Origin: ZC4RG20 sp036381515
Lineage (GTDB): Bacteria; Pseudomonadota; Gammaproteobacteria; Steroidobacterales; Rariloculaceae
Reading direction: 5' to 3'
Length of the DNA stretch: 17,253 bases
Assembly (NCBI GenBank): GCA_036381515.1
Contig: DASVCR010000094.1
Span: 1-17,253 of the forward strand
Below the pieces are notes generated by a model, which worked only from the letters and a program-made list of their open reading frames with translations, was not told the origin of the DNA and did not search any database. A program made the position numbers and the translations under genes. Below are positions 6,304 through 14,321 of the stretch, one piece after another. Position 1 is the first letter of the stretch; each line of letters begins with the position of its first letter.

Positions 6304-8835
6304 ATGATCTCGAACGTACTGGCCGACATTCGCTACGCGGCTCGAGCGATTCTTAGCCACATCGGATACGCAGGGATCGTCGTCCTGACGCTCGCGCTCG
6401 GCATCGGCGTCACTGTCGCCATCGTCTCGCTGACCGAGCAGATCCTGCTGCGGCCGCTGCCGGTGACCGACCCGGACGGGCTCGTGAACCTGAGCGACCC
6501 GGGTCCGAAGAACGTCGGGATGACGTCCTTTCCGCTCGCGGCGACGCGGCCGTCGGTCAGCGGTGGGCCGGAGACGGTCTTCAGCTATCCGATGTTTCGC
6601 GATCTCGAGCGCGAGCAGGCGCCGTTCGTCGGGCTGGCGGGCCACCGCTTCTTCGAAGCCACGCTGTCTACCGGCGAGCAGCCGCGGCTCGCGACCGGCG
6701 TCTTCGTCTCGGGGAGCTATTTCCCGCTGCTCGGTTTGCAGCCCGCCCTCGGCCGGCTGCTCGGTCCCGAGGACGATCGCGTCGACGGCCTCGCGGAGTC
6801 CGTCGTGCTGAGCCACGCGTACTGGCAGAGCGAGTTCGAGGGCGATCCGGAGGTCCTCGGACGCACGCTCGTCGTCAACGGCGTCCCGCTGACGATCGTC
6901 GGCGTAGCGCCTCGGGGATTCAACGGCACGGCGGTCGGGGCGCGGCCCAGCGTCTTCGTGCCCATCACGATCTCGTTCTCGAGCGACGAGCCTCGCCCTT
7001 TCGTGTCGGTTCTCCCGAACCATCAACGCCGCAACGAGTACTGGGTCCATGTCTTCGGGCGTTTGAAGCCGGGCGTCTCCCTGGAGCAGGCCGCCGCAGC
7101 GCTCAATCCGCTGTACCGAGCGATCCTGAGCGAGGTCGAGACACCGCTTCTGACGGCAAACATCGGCGAGCAGGAGCGCGATGCGTTTCGCACGAGATCG
7201 CTCGTGCTCGAGCCCGGCGCGCGCGGTCAGACGAGCAGCCAGATATTGGATTCGGCACGCGACAACCTCGAGCTCATGACGGCCGTCGCCGGCGTCGTGC
7301 TGCTCCTCTGCTGCGCCAACGTCGCGGGGCTCGCGCTGCTTCGGGCGGGGACGCGAGGCCGCGAGATGGCCGTACGCGCGTCGATCGGAGCGACGCGCGC
7401 ACGCCTCGCGTCGCTCCTCCTCGTCGAGTCGCTCGTGCTCGCGCTCCCGGCGGTGCTTCTGAGCCTGCCGGTCGCGATCGTGACGCTCCGCGCCGCAAGC
7501 CGAGTGCCCGGAATGCCGCAGAACGTTCCAGGCTTGAGCGCAGTCGCGGCTTTGGCGGCGATCGGCATCGCGCTCGTGTCGGCGCTCATCGTCGCGCTCG
7601 TTCCCGTCCGCGGCCTCACGGGACGCGAACCCGGCAGAGCGTTGCAGGCCGGCACGCGGTACACGGCCACCAAAGGTGTCGCACGCTTCCGTGCCGCGCT
7701 CGCGGCCGTGCAGATCGCGCTGTCGATGGCCCTTCTGTCGCTGATGTTCGTTTTCACACAAAGCCTCGCGAACATCGCGCGCCTCGATCTCGGCGCCGAC
7801 ATCGATTCGGTCGTAATGGTCTCCGTCCTGCCGCCGCCCACCGAGTTGACTACCGACTCGACGTTCCGCATTCGCCTCGAGGAAGAGCTCGCCGCAATTC
7901 CCGGCGTATCCTCCGTCGGCGCCTCGATGGCGCCTCTGCTTTCGCCCGAGGGATGGGGCTCGGCGATCGAGGCGACAGTCGAGGGGGCGCAAGCGGGAGT
8001 GTTACCCGTGTTCTACAACTATGTCACGCCGGACTTCCTGCGAACATTCGGCGTCCGGCTGCTCGCGGGCCGTGAGCTCGACGACACCGACATTCAGCGG
8101 CCCGTGGTGATCGTCAATCAGCGACTCGCCGAGCGCTTCGGTCTCACGGCGGACTCCATCGTCGGGCGCAGCATCACCTTCGGGTTCTATACGCTCGAGG
8201 TCGCGGGCGTCGTATCCGACGTAAGGTTCGGAGACGTGACCAGCGACATCGAGCCGCAGATCCTGATGCCGCCGCCCGACATGACGATCTGGGTCGGTCC
8301 TGCCACGTTCTATATTCGCAGCACGCGGCCGCTCGAGGAGCTCGTCGCTGCCGTGCGCGAAACAATCGCTCGCGTCGATCCGACGAGGCCCATTGCGAAT
8401 CTTCGCACCGTCGAGCGACAGCTCCGCGAGAGCATCGCGACCGAGCGCTTCGTCGCAGGCGTCTCGATGGCGTTCGCCGCGCTCGCGACCGCTCTCGCCG
8501 CGCTCGGTCTCTACGGTGTGCTCGCCTACTCCGTCGCGCAGCGGGCGCGGGAGATCGGTCTGCGCTTTGCGCTCGGCGCGCCGGTAGCGCGCATCCGACG
8601 CATGGTGCTGCGGCAAATGGCAGGGATGGCGGTGATCGGTGTCGTGCTCGGCGCGATTGCCGCGTCGATTCTCGGCCGTGCGGCAAGCACCCTGCTGTTC
8701 GGCGTCGAAGGGAGCGACCCGCTTGCATTCGCGGCGGCCGCCGCGGTGCTCGCGGCCGTGATGCTCGGCGCGACTCTCGTTCCCGCCCGGCGCGCTTCGC
8801 GCGTCGATCCGATGAAGGTGTTGCGACACGAGTAG
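6304..8835 (+). CDS. ADOP-type orphan ABC permease (MacB_PCD/FtsX duplicated), short form
   Basis: The 843-residue inner-membrane protein belongs to the duplicated FtsX/MacB-like permeases. It opens with the diagnostic DIRYAARAIL stretch and first helix VVLTLALGIGVTVAIVSL, then ILLRPLP. A periplasmic MacB_PCD-like domain follows (about 50-310). The first FtsX block (about 320-440) contains NVAGLALLRAGTRGREMAVRASIGATRAR. A second helix-periplasmic unit begins near 460. The second FtsX block (about 717-843) contains AREIGLRFALGAPVARIRRMVLRQ and ends VDPMKVLRHE. No ATP-binding subunit is nearby; the substrate is unknown. The start at 6304 has GGAAAGG about 11 bases upstream and fits the sigma-54 promoter. 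It lacks the N-terminal prefix domain and PadR partner of the paralogue at 14322. Confidence 0.88.
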   Translation: MISNVLADIRYAARAILSHIGYAGIVVLTLALGIGVTVAIVSLTEQILLRPLPVTDPDGLVNLSDPGPKNVGMTSFPLAATRPSVSGGPETVFSYPMFRDLEREQAPFVGLAGHRFFEATLSTGEQPRLATGVFVSGSYFPLLGLQPALGRLLGPEDDRVDGLAESVVLSHAYWQSEFEGDPEVLGRTLVVNGVPLTIVGVAPRGFNGTAVGARPSVFVPITISFSSDEPRPFVSVLPNHQRRNEYWVHVFGRLKPGVSLEQAAAALNPLYRAILSEVETPLLTANIGEQERDAFRTRSLVLEPGARGQTSSQILDSARDNLELMTAVAGVVLLLCCANVAGLALLRAGTRGREMAVRASIGATRARLASLLLVESLVLALPAVLLSLPVAIVTLRAASRVPGMPQNVPGLSAVAALAAIGIALVSALIVALVPVRGLTGREPGRALQAGTRYTATKGVARFRAALAAVQIALSMALLSLMFVFTQSLANIARLDLGADIDSVVMVSVLPPPTELTTDSTFRIRLEEELAAIPGVSSVGASMAPLLSPEGWGSAIEATVEGAQAGVLPVFYNYVTPDFLRTFGVRLLAGRELDDTDIQRPVVIVNQRLAERFGLTADSIVGRSITFGFYTLEVAGVVSDVRFGDVTSDIEPQILMPPPDMTIWVGPATFYIRSTRPLEELVAAVRETIARVDPTRPIANLRTVERQLRESIATERFVAGVSMAFAALATALAALGLYGVLAYSVAQRAREIGLRFALGAPVARIRRMVLRQMAGMAVIGVVLGAIAASILGRAASTLLFGVEGSDPLAFAAAAAVLAAVMLGATLVPARRASRVDPMKVLRHE

Positions 8836-8937
8836 GAGACGGCGGCAAGCCGTTCGGCTCTCGGGATTCCCCAGTAGCTTGCCCCGAAGGCGGGCGGCAT
8901 CCTGATGCGCCGTCGTGCGCACGGATGCGAGCCGCTG

Positions 8938-10278
8938 ATGCCCTCTTTCAGACCGCATACGTCGCGGCGTTTCGACGCCGTCGTCATCGGGGCCGGTCCG
9001 GCCGGCCTGTGCTTCGCGCTGTCGCTCGAGCGCGCCGGCGTCTCGGTCGCGATCGTCGAACGTCAGCCGCTCGACCGGATCGCGCATCCGGCGTTCGACG
9101 GGCGCGAGATTGCGCTGACCGACGCGTCGGTCGACCGCCTGCGCCGGCTCGGCGTGTGGTCGAGAATCCCGTCCGACGAGGTCTCGCCGTTACGCGTCGC
9201 GCGCGTGCTGAACGGCGCGTCGTCCCAGGGCCTGGACCTGCGTCACCCGGTCGCCGACACGCACGCGCTCGCACGGCTCGTCTCGAATCACGTGATCCGA
9301 CGAGCGCTGTACGAGCGCATCGAGCAGGCGCACGGCATCGAGCTCCTCTGCGGCGAGCGCGTCACGGCGGTCCGGCCGGACTCTCGCGATGTCGAGGTCG
9401 AGCTCGGCGGCGGCACGCGCGTCCGCGCGTCGCTGGTCGTCGCGGCCGACAGCCGCTTCTCCGAGACGCGGACCGCCATGGGCATCTCCGCAAGGATCCG
9501 CGATTTCGGCCGCACGATGACGCTGTTCCGCGTCGAGTGCGATCGGCCGCATCACGGCGTCGCGTACGAGTGGTTCGACTACGGGCAGACGATCGCGCTG
9601 CTGCCGCTGAACGGCGGCCGGTACTCGGTCGTCCTGACGCTGTCGACCGACGAGATGCGGCGCATGCTCGCGCTCGACGTCCGGGAGTTCGACCGCGACG
9701 TCGAGCGGCGGCTCGCACCGAGGGGGCGCATGCGGCGCATCAGCGAGCGTTTCAGCTACCCCGTCGTCACCGTCTATCCGAGCCGCTTCACGGCGGCGCG
9801 GTATGCGCTGATCGGCGACGCCGCCGTCGGTATGCATCCGGTGACCGCGCACGGGTTCAACTTCGGGCTGCTCGGTGCGACGACGCTCGCGAGGATCGTC
9901 GCCGCGGCCGCCGCCCGCGGCCAGGACATCGGCGCGGCCGACGTGCTCGACGCGTACGAGCGTAGGCACCGGCTGGCCACGTTGCCTCTTTACCTGGCTA
10001 CGAACGGAATCGCCGAGCTTTACACGCGCGACGCGCCGCCGATGCGCTTTGCCAGAGAGGCTATTCTCCGGCTGAGCGATCGGGCGGCACCGCTGAAGAC
10101 CGCGCTCACGGCGTTTCTGACGCGAGGCGCGGCCGAAACGGCTGCCGTTCTGCGACGCGCTAGAGGCGATGAGAGCAAGACTCCAAGACTCACTCCTCGA
10201 AGCGACTCCCCGCATCACGATCGCGCTCGTATCGCCTCGCGACCGGAAACGGCGGAAGCCACGACTCGCGACGGATGA
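8938..10278 (+). CDS. ubiM: FAD-dependent ubiquinone-pathway hydroxylase, UbiM type
   Basis: This is a UbiH/UbiF/Coq6-superfamily flavin monooxygenase, which hydroxylates the benzoquinone ring during ubiquinone synthesis. Residues 18-23 are the FAD-binding GAGPAG. Near residue 293 comes GDAAVGMHPVTAHGFNFGL, the second FAD motif with the strict sequence seen in UbiM. Other UbiM-like runs are VSNHVIRRALYE, VAADSRFSETR, AMGISARIRDFGRTM, YEWFDYGQTIALLPLNGGRYSVVLTLS and LATLPLYLATNGIAELYT. The 446 residues exceed the usual length of about 400. The last roughly 35 are basic, low-complexity and antisense to the end of the GFA gene, so the original stop may have been lost. The ATG at 8938 is preferred over 8905 because the flavin fold follows directly, but neither has a good Shine-Dalgarno. 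Confidence 0.88.
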   Translation: MPSFRPHTSRRFDAVVIGAGPAGLCFALSLERAGVSVAIVERQPLDRIAHPAFDGREIALTDASVDRLRRLGVWSRIPSDEVSPLRVARVLNGASSQGLDLRHPVADTHALARLVSNHVIRRALYERIEQAHGIELLCGERVTAVRPDSRDVEVELGGGTRVRASLVVAADSRFSETRTAMGISARIRDFGRTMTLFRVECDRPHHGVAYEWFDYGQTIALLPLNGGRYSVVLTLSTDEMRRMLALDVREFDRDVERRLAPRGRMRRISERFSYPVVTVYPSRFTAARYALIGDAAVGMHPVTAHGFNFGLLGATTLARIVAAAAARGQDIGAADVLDAYERRHRLATLPLYLATNGIAELYTRDAPPMRFAREAILRLSDRAAPLKTALTAFLTRGAAETAAVLRRARGDESKTPRLTPRSDSPHHDRARIASRPETAEATTRDG

Positions 10279-10582
10279 TCCAGCTCTCATACGTCGGCAC
10301 CAGCTGATCCAGAGCATCCAGCGATCCAAGGTTCACTTCGACCTCGTCCCCGGTGCGCGAAAACACCGACGATCCGCACCGGGGACAGAAGAACCGCCCG
10401 CGGTAGTCGCGCGGCTCGCCGTGAATCGTCACCGCATCCTCGGGGAATATCGCCGAGGCGTGAAAGAGGGCTCCATGGTGCTTGCGGCAGTCGAGACAGT
10501 GGCAAACGCCGACGCGGTACGGGCGACCCGACGCCACGATCCGAACATCGCCGCAAAGACAACCGCCGGTGAACCGTTGCAT
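10190..10582 (-). CDS. GFA/CENP-V-family zinc-binding protein
   Basis: The 130-residue protein has the paired cysteine motifs of this family: GGCLCGDVR (Cys8, Cys10), CHCLDCRK (Cys27, Cys29, Cys32) and FCPRCGS (Cys66, Cys69). These bind two zinc ions. The family includes proteins described as glutathione-dependent formaldehyde-activating, but most members have no proven activity, so formaldehyde chemistry should not be assumed. AAGGAG six bases before the ATG at 10582 is a good ribosome binding site. Its 3' end overlaps the convergent ubiM by 89 bases. MAPEG, another family with glutathione links, is encoded just upstream on the same strand. Confidence 0.9.
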   Translation of the reverse strand: MQRFTGGCLCGDVRIVASGRPYRVGVCHCLDCRKHHGALFHASAIFPEDAVTIHGEPRDYRGRFFCPRCGSSVFSRTGDEVEVNLGSLDALDQLVPTYESWIIRRESWLPPFPVARRYERDRDAGSRFEE

Positions 10583-10642
10583 ACCGGTCTCCTTCGATTC
10601 TACGCCGCCGATCAGCGCAGTCGGGCCGCGCCATATACTCTT

Positions 10643-10664
10643 TGACTCGACAATATATTAGTCA
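10643..10664. promoter_or_regulatory. AT-rich patch with TGACT-N12-AGTCA dyad upstream of the GFA gene
   Basis: TGACT (10643-10647) and AGTCA (10660-10664) form a 5-bp inverted repeat around an AT-rich spacer containing ATATAT. This is one of the few AT-rich spots in the window and lies 61 bases before the GFA start, where a promoter or operator is expected. I could not place a convincing -35/-10 pair with normal spacing. Confidence 0.3.
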
Positions 10665-10695
10665 GGCAAGTACAGCCGAGGGCGCGAAGCCAGGC

Positions 10696-11112
10696 TCAAA
10701 GCGCGATAACCGTGCGAACGAGCAGTATCAACAGCACCGCGCTGCCGACCGCAAAGATTCCGAACCGCACCGGAATCACATTGACCGTCGCCTGCACCAA
10801 CGAATGGACGACGCGGACGAGCACGTATCCCCACGCAAGCCCGATGTTGACGTCATCGGCGGCGCCGACCAGCTGCGCGGCGAGCGCCAGGGCGTAGAAG
10901 ATCGTCGGCTGCTCGTGCAGGTGGTTGTAGTTGTCCGCCACCCGCGTGACTTTCGGCGGCAGATCGAGCTTCGCGCCGGTTCTCCGAATCTCACCGAGAT
11001 CGATCTTCGCCCGGCGCATCGCCGGAATACGGGTCGCGTACAGCCAGACCCACATCACGAAGGTCCACGCGATCAGCGCGAGGACCGGCGGAATCATTCC
11101 ATGTTCGTACAC
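10696..11112 (-). CDS. MAPEG-family integral membrane protein
   Basis: This 138-residue protein matches the MAPEG family, membrane proteins related to microsomal glutathione transferase and leukotriene C4 synthase. There are hydrophobic helices at about 8-27, 70-84, 90-108 and 117-137. The conserved N-x-x-E-x-P motif is seen in NYNHLHEQPTIFYALALA (residues 61-78, Glu67, Pro69), preceded by a basic loop. Many bacterial members have no known activity. The start is GTG at 11112 with GGGGAG about eight bases before it; an ATG 15 bases further in is possible. It sits between a lipoprotein gene and the GFA gene, all leftward. Confidence 0.88.
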   Translation of the reverse strand: MYEHGMIPPVLALIAWTFVMWVWLYATRIPAMRRAKIDLGEIRRTGAKLDLPPKVTRVADNYNHLHEQPTIFYALALAAQLVGAADDVNIGLAWGYVLVRVVHSLVQATVNVIPVRFGIFAVGSAVLLILLVRTVIAL

Positions 11113-11199
11113 TGCTCGACTCCCCGGGATTCACGCGGATGGTACACCCTCTACGCTACTGCATCGGCCGGTCGGGATCGATCCGAGCCGTTGGGGCGC

Positions 11200-11787
11200 T
11201 TAGTCTCGAGCGAGCGAGGATTCGGCTACGCGCAGGGTCTTCGCGATCGCGTCGACGATCGGATCCATCGAGAACGCCTCCCGCTCCCGCTCGCATTCGC
11301 CCCTCTGCGGCTCGTCGTAGTTGACGCATTGCGGCGCGCGCGTGCTGAACGTGAGGATCACGACGTCGTCGCCGGCCGGCAGCGCGTACGCGTACATCGT
11401 ATAAATGCTTCCGGCCGCTCCTTCCGTCACGCGCGTGACGCAGTACGATCGGCCGCCGATCGTTGCAAGCTCCGTGCGTCCGGCTCGCGCGGTTTCCTCG
11501 CCGGCCTCGGTGCACTCGAACGGCCCCGCCTCGACGAGCGGCCGTGGGGGCCAGTCGAGCGCCTGGATATACGTCGTGCCGAGATCGTGCGGATAGCGGA
11601 AGGAGACGCCGGAGGCCGAGTCCTCGAACGTGGCCCAATCGTCCGGGACGCGCGCCTCCGCGTCTGCCGCCGCGGGAGGGTTCGGCACCGGATCGGCATT
11701 CGCGCCCTCGTCGCCGGATGCGCAGCCGCTCAAACAGGCGCCGACGGCGAGGCTCTGCACCGTGATGCACAAGAACGACGATCGCAT
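11200..11787 (-). CDS. Hypothetical lipoprotein
   Basis: The 195-residue protein starts with a short signal peptide and lipobox LSGC, with Cys22 the probable lipidated residue. A Pro/Ala-rich linker follows (about 28-46), then a globular part with WATFEDSASGVSFRYPHDLGTTY, a pattern found in secreted proteins that begin a domain with 'gvsFrYP'. It has four cysteines after the signal peptide, which could pair as disulfides in the periplasm. I do not recognise a named family. The frame is open to 12006, but that extension is basic with no signal sequence, so the ATG at 11787 is chosen, despite lacking a clear Shine-Dalgarno. The gene is divergent from the bactofilin-like gene. Confidence 0.75.
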   Translation of the reverse strand: MRSSFLCITVQSLAVGACLSGCASGDEGANADPVPNPPAAADAEARVPDDWATFEDSASGVSFRYPHDLGTTYIQALDWPPRPLVEAGPFECTEAGEETARAGRTELATIGGRSYCVTRVTEGAAGSIYTMYAYALPAGDDVVILTFSTRAPQCVNYDEPQRGECEREREAFSMDPIVDAIAKTLRVAESSLARD

Positions 11788-11940
11788 GGACCAATGGAAA
11801 CACGTGCCGGCCGACGCGTTCAAGGCCGTCGGTGCCTGTTCTCGGTGTGAGGACCACGAAGAGCGGCGGCCGATCCCGAGGAGCAAGGGAACACTCGCAT
11901 CGATTGCGACGCGATAGCGCCCACGTCGGTTCGCCAGCCG

Positions 11941-11956
11941 TGGCACATCGCTTGCA
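11941..11956 (+). promoter_or_regulatory. Sigma-54 (RpoN) promoter for the bactofilin-like gene
   Basis: TGGCACATCGCTTGCA matches TGGCACG-N4-TTGCA with one mismatch (A for G at the end of the -24 box). GG (11942-11943) and GC (11954-11955) are ten bases apart. The expected start near 11967 lies after the upstream alternative start codon at 11962, so it supports translation from 11998. This is the second such site in the window. Confidence 0.65.
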
Positions 11957-11997
11957 CGCCGATGGAACCGCTCACGGCACGACAGGCGGGCAGCGCT

Positions 11998-13155
11998 ATG
12001 CGTCATGCGAATCGATCTCCGTTTGCTCTGCTCGCCTCTCCGCTCGTTCTGCTCGCCGCGGCCGCGCTTCTGCTCGCGGGCTGCATGCCCGGATCACCCG
12101 GCGAGGGCGGCCGTGAGGTCGTGCACGCCGACCCGACACCGAACGATCTGCTGACGTTCGGGGAGAGAGTCGAGATCCGCGCAGAGGTCGACGGCGACGT
12201 GATCGCGGCGGGATCCGACGTGGTCGTCGCCGCCCCGATCGCAGGCTATGTGATCGCGGCGGCCCGCCACGTGAGCGTCCGCGAGCGCGTCGGGAACGAT
12301 CTGATCGCCGCCGGAGAGACGGTCGACGTGATGGCGTTGGTCGACGATCGCGCCATCGCCGCCGGCCGCAACGTGCGCGTCCATCCGGGTGTCGAGATCG
12401 GAAGCGCGTATCTCACCGGCAACACCGTGAGCATCGACGGCGATGTTCGCGACTTCCTGCGGGCCGGCGGACAGGAAGTACGCATCGCGGGCAACGTCGG
12501 CGGGAACGTCGACGTCGCGGCGGCACGCGTCAGCGTCCTTCCGGGCGCGGTGATCGAAGGGAACCTCGTCGTCGAATCGCCGGAGCCGCCGGAGGTCTCA
12601 CCGCAAGCGGACGTGCGCGGCAGCGTCGATCATCGCATGCCGGATCGCGGGAACGGCGGCCTCGGATGGGCGGCAGGCTGGCTCTTCTACACGGTCGGGC
12701 TGCTCGCGCTCGGTCTCGTGACCGTCGCGCTGATGCCGGCATGGGCGGAGCAGGTCGGCGCGAAGCTCGCCGCGCGACCCGGCGCGTCGATCGGCGTCGG
12801 CGTGCTCGCGCTCATCGTGGCCCCGATCGTCGCGGCGATGCTGCTCGTGACGGTGATCGGCATTCCGCTCGGCGTGCTGTTGACCGCGCTCTACGTCGCG
12901 GCGCTGCTCCTCGCGGCCGTACTCGTCGCGTATCGCCTCGGAGCCTGGCTCCTCGACCTTCTCGGCCGGCGTGACGCCTCGCCGTTCCTGCGGATCATCA
13001 TCGGTGCGATCGTGCTCGCGCTCGCGATGTCGCTGCCGTGGATCGGCGGTCTCGTGGCACTCATCGCGATCGCGCTCGGTCTCGGCGCCCTGCTGCTCGA
13101 GCGCCGCGACACGCGACGTGCCACGGGCGCGGGAAGCCTCGGCACCGCCACCTGA
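11998..13155 (+). CDS. Bactofilin-like (polymer-forming) lipoprotein with polytopic membrane tail
   Basis: The 385-residue protein has a signal sequence with lipobox LLAGC (Cys29). From about 55 to 205 it has a series of short turns such as VDGDVIAAGSDVVV, VGNDLIAAGETVDV, DDRAIAAGRNVRV and IAGNVGGNVDVAAARV, the right-handed beta-helix pattern of bactofilins and related polymer-forming proteins. After a Pro-rich linker come about four to five hydrophobic segments (about 220-370), including a helix pair with MLLVTVIGIPLGVLL. Such proteins are annotated as polymer-forming cytoskeletal or envelope proteins; here the beta-helix would be periplasmic because of the signal sequence. Its exact role is unknown. 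An open frame begins at 11962, but the lipoprotein signal and sigma-54 promoter favour 11998. Confidence 0.8.
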   Translation: MRHANRSPFALLASPLVLLAAAALLLAGCMPGSPGEGGREVVHADPTPNDLLTFGERVEIRAEVDGDVIAAGSDVVVAAPIAGYVIAAARHVSVRERVGNDLIAAGETVDVMALVDDRAIAAGRNVRVHPGVEIGSAYLTGNTVSIDGDVRDFLRAGGQEVRIAGNVGGNVDVAAARVSVLPGAVIEGNLVVESPEPPEVSPQADVRGSVDHRMPDRGNGGLGWAAGWLFYTVGLLALGLVTVALMPAWAEQVGAKLAARPGASIGVGVLALIVAPIVAAMLLVTVIGIPLGVLLTALYVAALLLAAVLVAYRLGAWLLDLLGRRDASPFLRIIIGAIVLALAMSLPWIGGLVALIAIALGLGALLLERRDTRRATGAGSLGTAT

Positions 13156-13198
13156 CGTGAAGGAGCTGCCTGCCGCCGCGGAGCTCGGTAGGACCCGA

Positions 13199-13215
13199 CA
13201 GGCACGCTCCATGCA
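13199..13215 (+). promoter_or_regulatory. Weak sigma-54-like site upstream of dinB-family gene
   Basis: CAGGCACGCTCCATGCA has GG and GC ten bases apart (13201-13202, 13213-13214) and an intact GGCACG, but A replaces T both before GG and in the -12 box. It is 131 bases from the DinB-family start. An alternative sigma-70-type extended -10, TGGTACCCT at 13301-13309, lies closer. The rest of the gap 13156-13345 shows nothing else clear. Confidence 0.3.
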
Positions 13216-13345
13216 CCTCGACATCCGAAAAATCCGTATGTCGCCCAGCGCACCATGCCGTCCATGGACCGGAGCTCGTGTGTCGATCTCTCGATAGTGC
13301 TGGTACCCTCGCAGCTTTAATCCGGCAAGCAGAAGAAGAGGACGC

Positions 13346-13849
13346 ATGCCCATGAAGTCGCACTTCCAGATGATGGCCGAGTACAACGCATGGGCAAATC
13401 GGCGCCTGTATGGCATAGCGAGCCGACTGCCGGACGAGCAGTATCGGCGTGACGTCGGTGCGTACTTCAACAGCTTGCATGGCACGCTCAATCACATCCT
13501 GTGCGCCGACATGATCTGGATGCGGCGGCTGACCGGCGTCGGCGAGCTTCCGACGAGCCTCGATGCGATTCTTTTCGACGACTTCGCCGCATTGTCGGCC
13601 GCGAGGGAACGGGAGGATCGTCGGATCATCGACTACGTCGACAGCCTTTCCGACGCACAGCTGGAAGAGAATTGGGTCTACCACAAACTGAACGGGACCC
13701 CGCGCGAGCAGCGCCGCCGAGAGATCCTTGCGCACGTGTTCAACCACCAGACGCATCATCGCGGCCAGGCGCACGCGATCCTGACGATGTTGGGCATTCA
13801 CGAGCCGGACGGCCTCGATCTCCTGCTCATGAAATGGGAGCGCGGCTGA
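13346..13849 (+). CDS. DinB/YfiT-family metal-binding four-helix protein
   Basis: The 167 residues match the DinB superfamily: an AEYNAWANRRLY first helix (11-22), SLHGTLNHILCADMIWMRR (43-61) and AHVFNHQTHHRGQAHAIL (129-146). The expected metal-binding histidine triad is present as His50, His134 and His138. Related enzymes are thiol-dependent transferases or isomerases (bacillithiol, mycothiol or glutathione), but the substrate of this one cannot be read from sequence. The name DinB here is the family name and not the E. coli DNA polymerase IV. AAGAGG six bases before the ATG is a good ribosome binding site. It stands as a single gene. Confidence 0.92.
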   Translation: MPMKSHFQMMAEYNAWANRRLYGIASRLPDEQYRRDVGAYFNSLHGTLNHILCADMIWMRRLTGVGELPTSLDAILFDDFAALSAAREREDRRIIDYVDSLSDAQLEENWVYHKLNGTPREQRRREILAHVFNHQTHHRGQAHAILTMLGIHEPDGLDLLLMKWERG

Positions 13850-13917
13850 AGCGCGTCTCTAACGGGCGCTGCTCTCCTCGTAGCCGCGCCACCCTCGGAA
13901 TGGCGGTTGCGCTCCTC

Positions 13918-13952
13918 TTGCTTACCGAGAGGAAGTAAACTACCCTCGGTAA
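13918..13952 (+). promoter_or_regulatory. PadR-operon promoter with overlapping operator dyad
   Basis: TTGCTT (13918-13923) and TACCCT (13941-13946), 17 bases apart, form a plausible sigma-70 promoter. A perfect 8-base inverted repeat, TTACCGAG (13922-13929) and CTCGGTAA (13945-13952), overlaps both boxes. A further half-like site, ACCCTCGG, is at 13891-13898 and recurs at 13942-13949. PadR proteins usually repress their own operon by binding a dyad at the promoter, so this is the likely autoregulatory site. Confidence 0.5.
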
Positions 13953-13980
13953 CCAAGATGAACCAGGACAGGAGGCAGCC

Positions 13981-14316
13981 TTGAGCCGGCCGACCGATCT
14001 CGTCCAGGGCACGCTCGACTTGCTCGTGCTGAAGATGCTCGACCTCGAGCCGATGAACGGCTGGACGATCAGCCGACGCCTGAAGCAGCTCTCGGGCGAC
14101 GTGCTCCAGGTCAGCGACGGCTCGCTCTATCCCGCGCTGCACAAGCTCGAGCAGGGCGGCTGGATCAAAGCCGAATGGCGGCAGACCGAGAACAACCGCC
14201 GCGCGAAGTTCTATTCGCTGACGAAGCTCGGCAAGAAGGCGTTGAGGAAGGAGACGGAGGACTGGCTCCGTCTGTCCGCGGCGATCTCGCACGTCGTCGC
14301 GTTGAAGGCGACCTAG
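13981..14316 (+). CDS. PadR-family transcriptional regulator
   Basis: The 111-residue protein has the PadR winged helix: LVQGTLDLLVLKMLDLEPMNGWTISRRLKQ (helices 1-2), then VSDGSLYPALHKLEQGGWI (recognition helix and following turn, about 44-62) and the wing AKFYSLTKLGKKAL. It ends with a short dimerisation helix, making it the small PadR-s2 type. The start is TTG, set by AGGAGG six bases upstream. The stop is five bases before the ADOP permease start, so the two are one operon. In this common arrangement the regulator probably controls the permease and itself through the dyad at 13922-13952. Confidence 0.94.
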   Translation: MSRPTDLVQGTLDLLVLKMLDLEPMNGWTISRRLKQLSGDVLQVSDGSLYPALHKLEQGGWIKAEWRQTENNRRAKFYSLTKLGKKALRKETEDWLRLSAAISHVVALKAT

Positions 14317-14321
14317 CAGCG

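Noticed and set aside
5815..7992. 725-codon minus-strand frame across the kinase start, the divergent promoter region and the ADOP gene
   Set aside because: Highly Arg/Asp/Glu-rich shadow of the permease codons with no recognisable domain.
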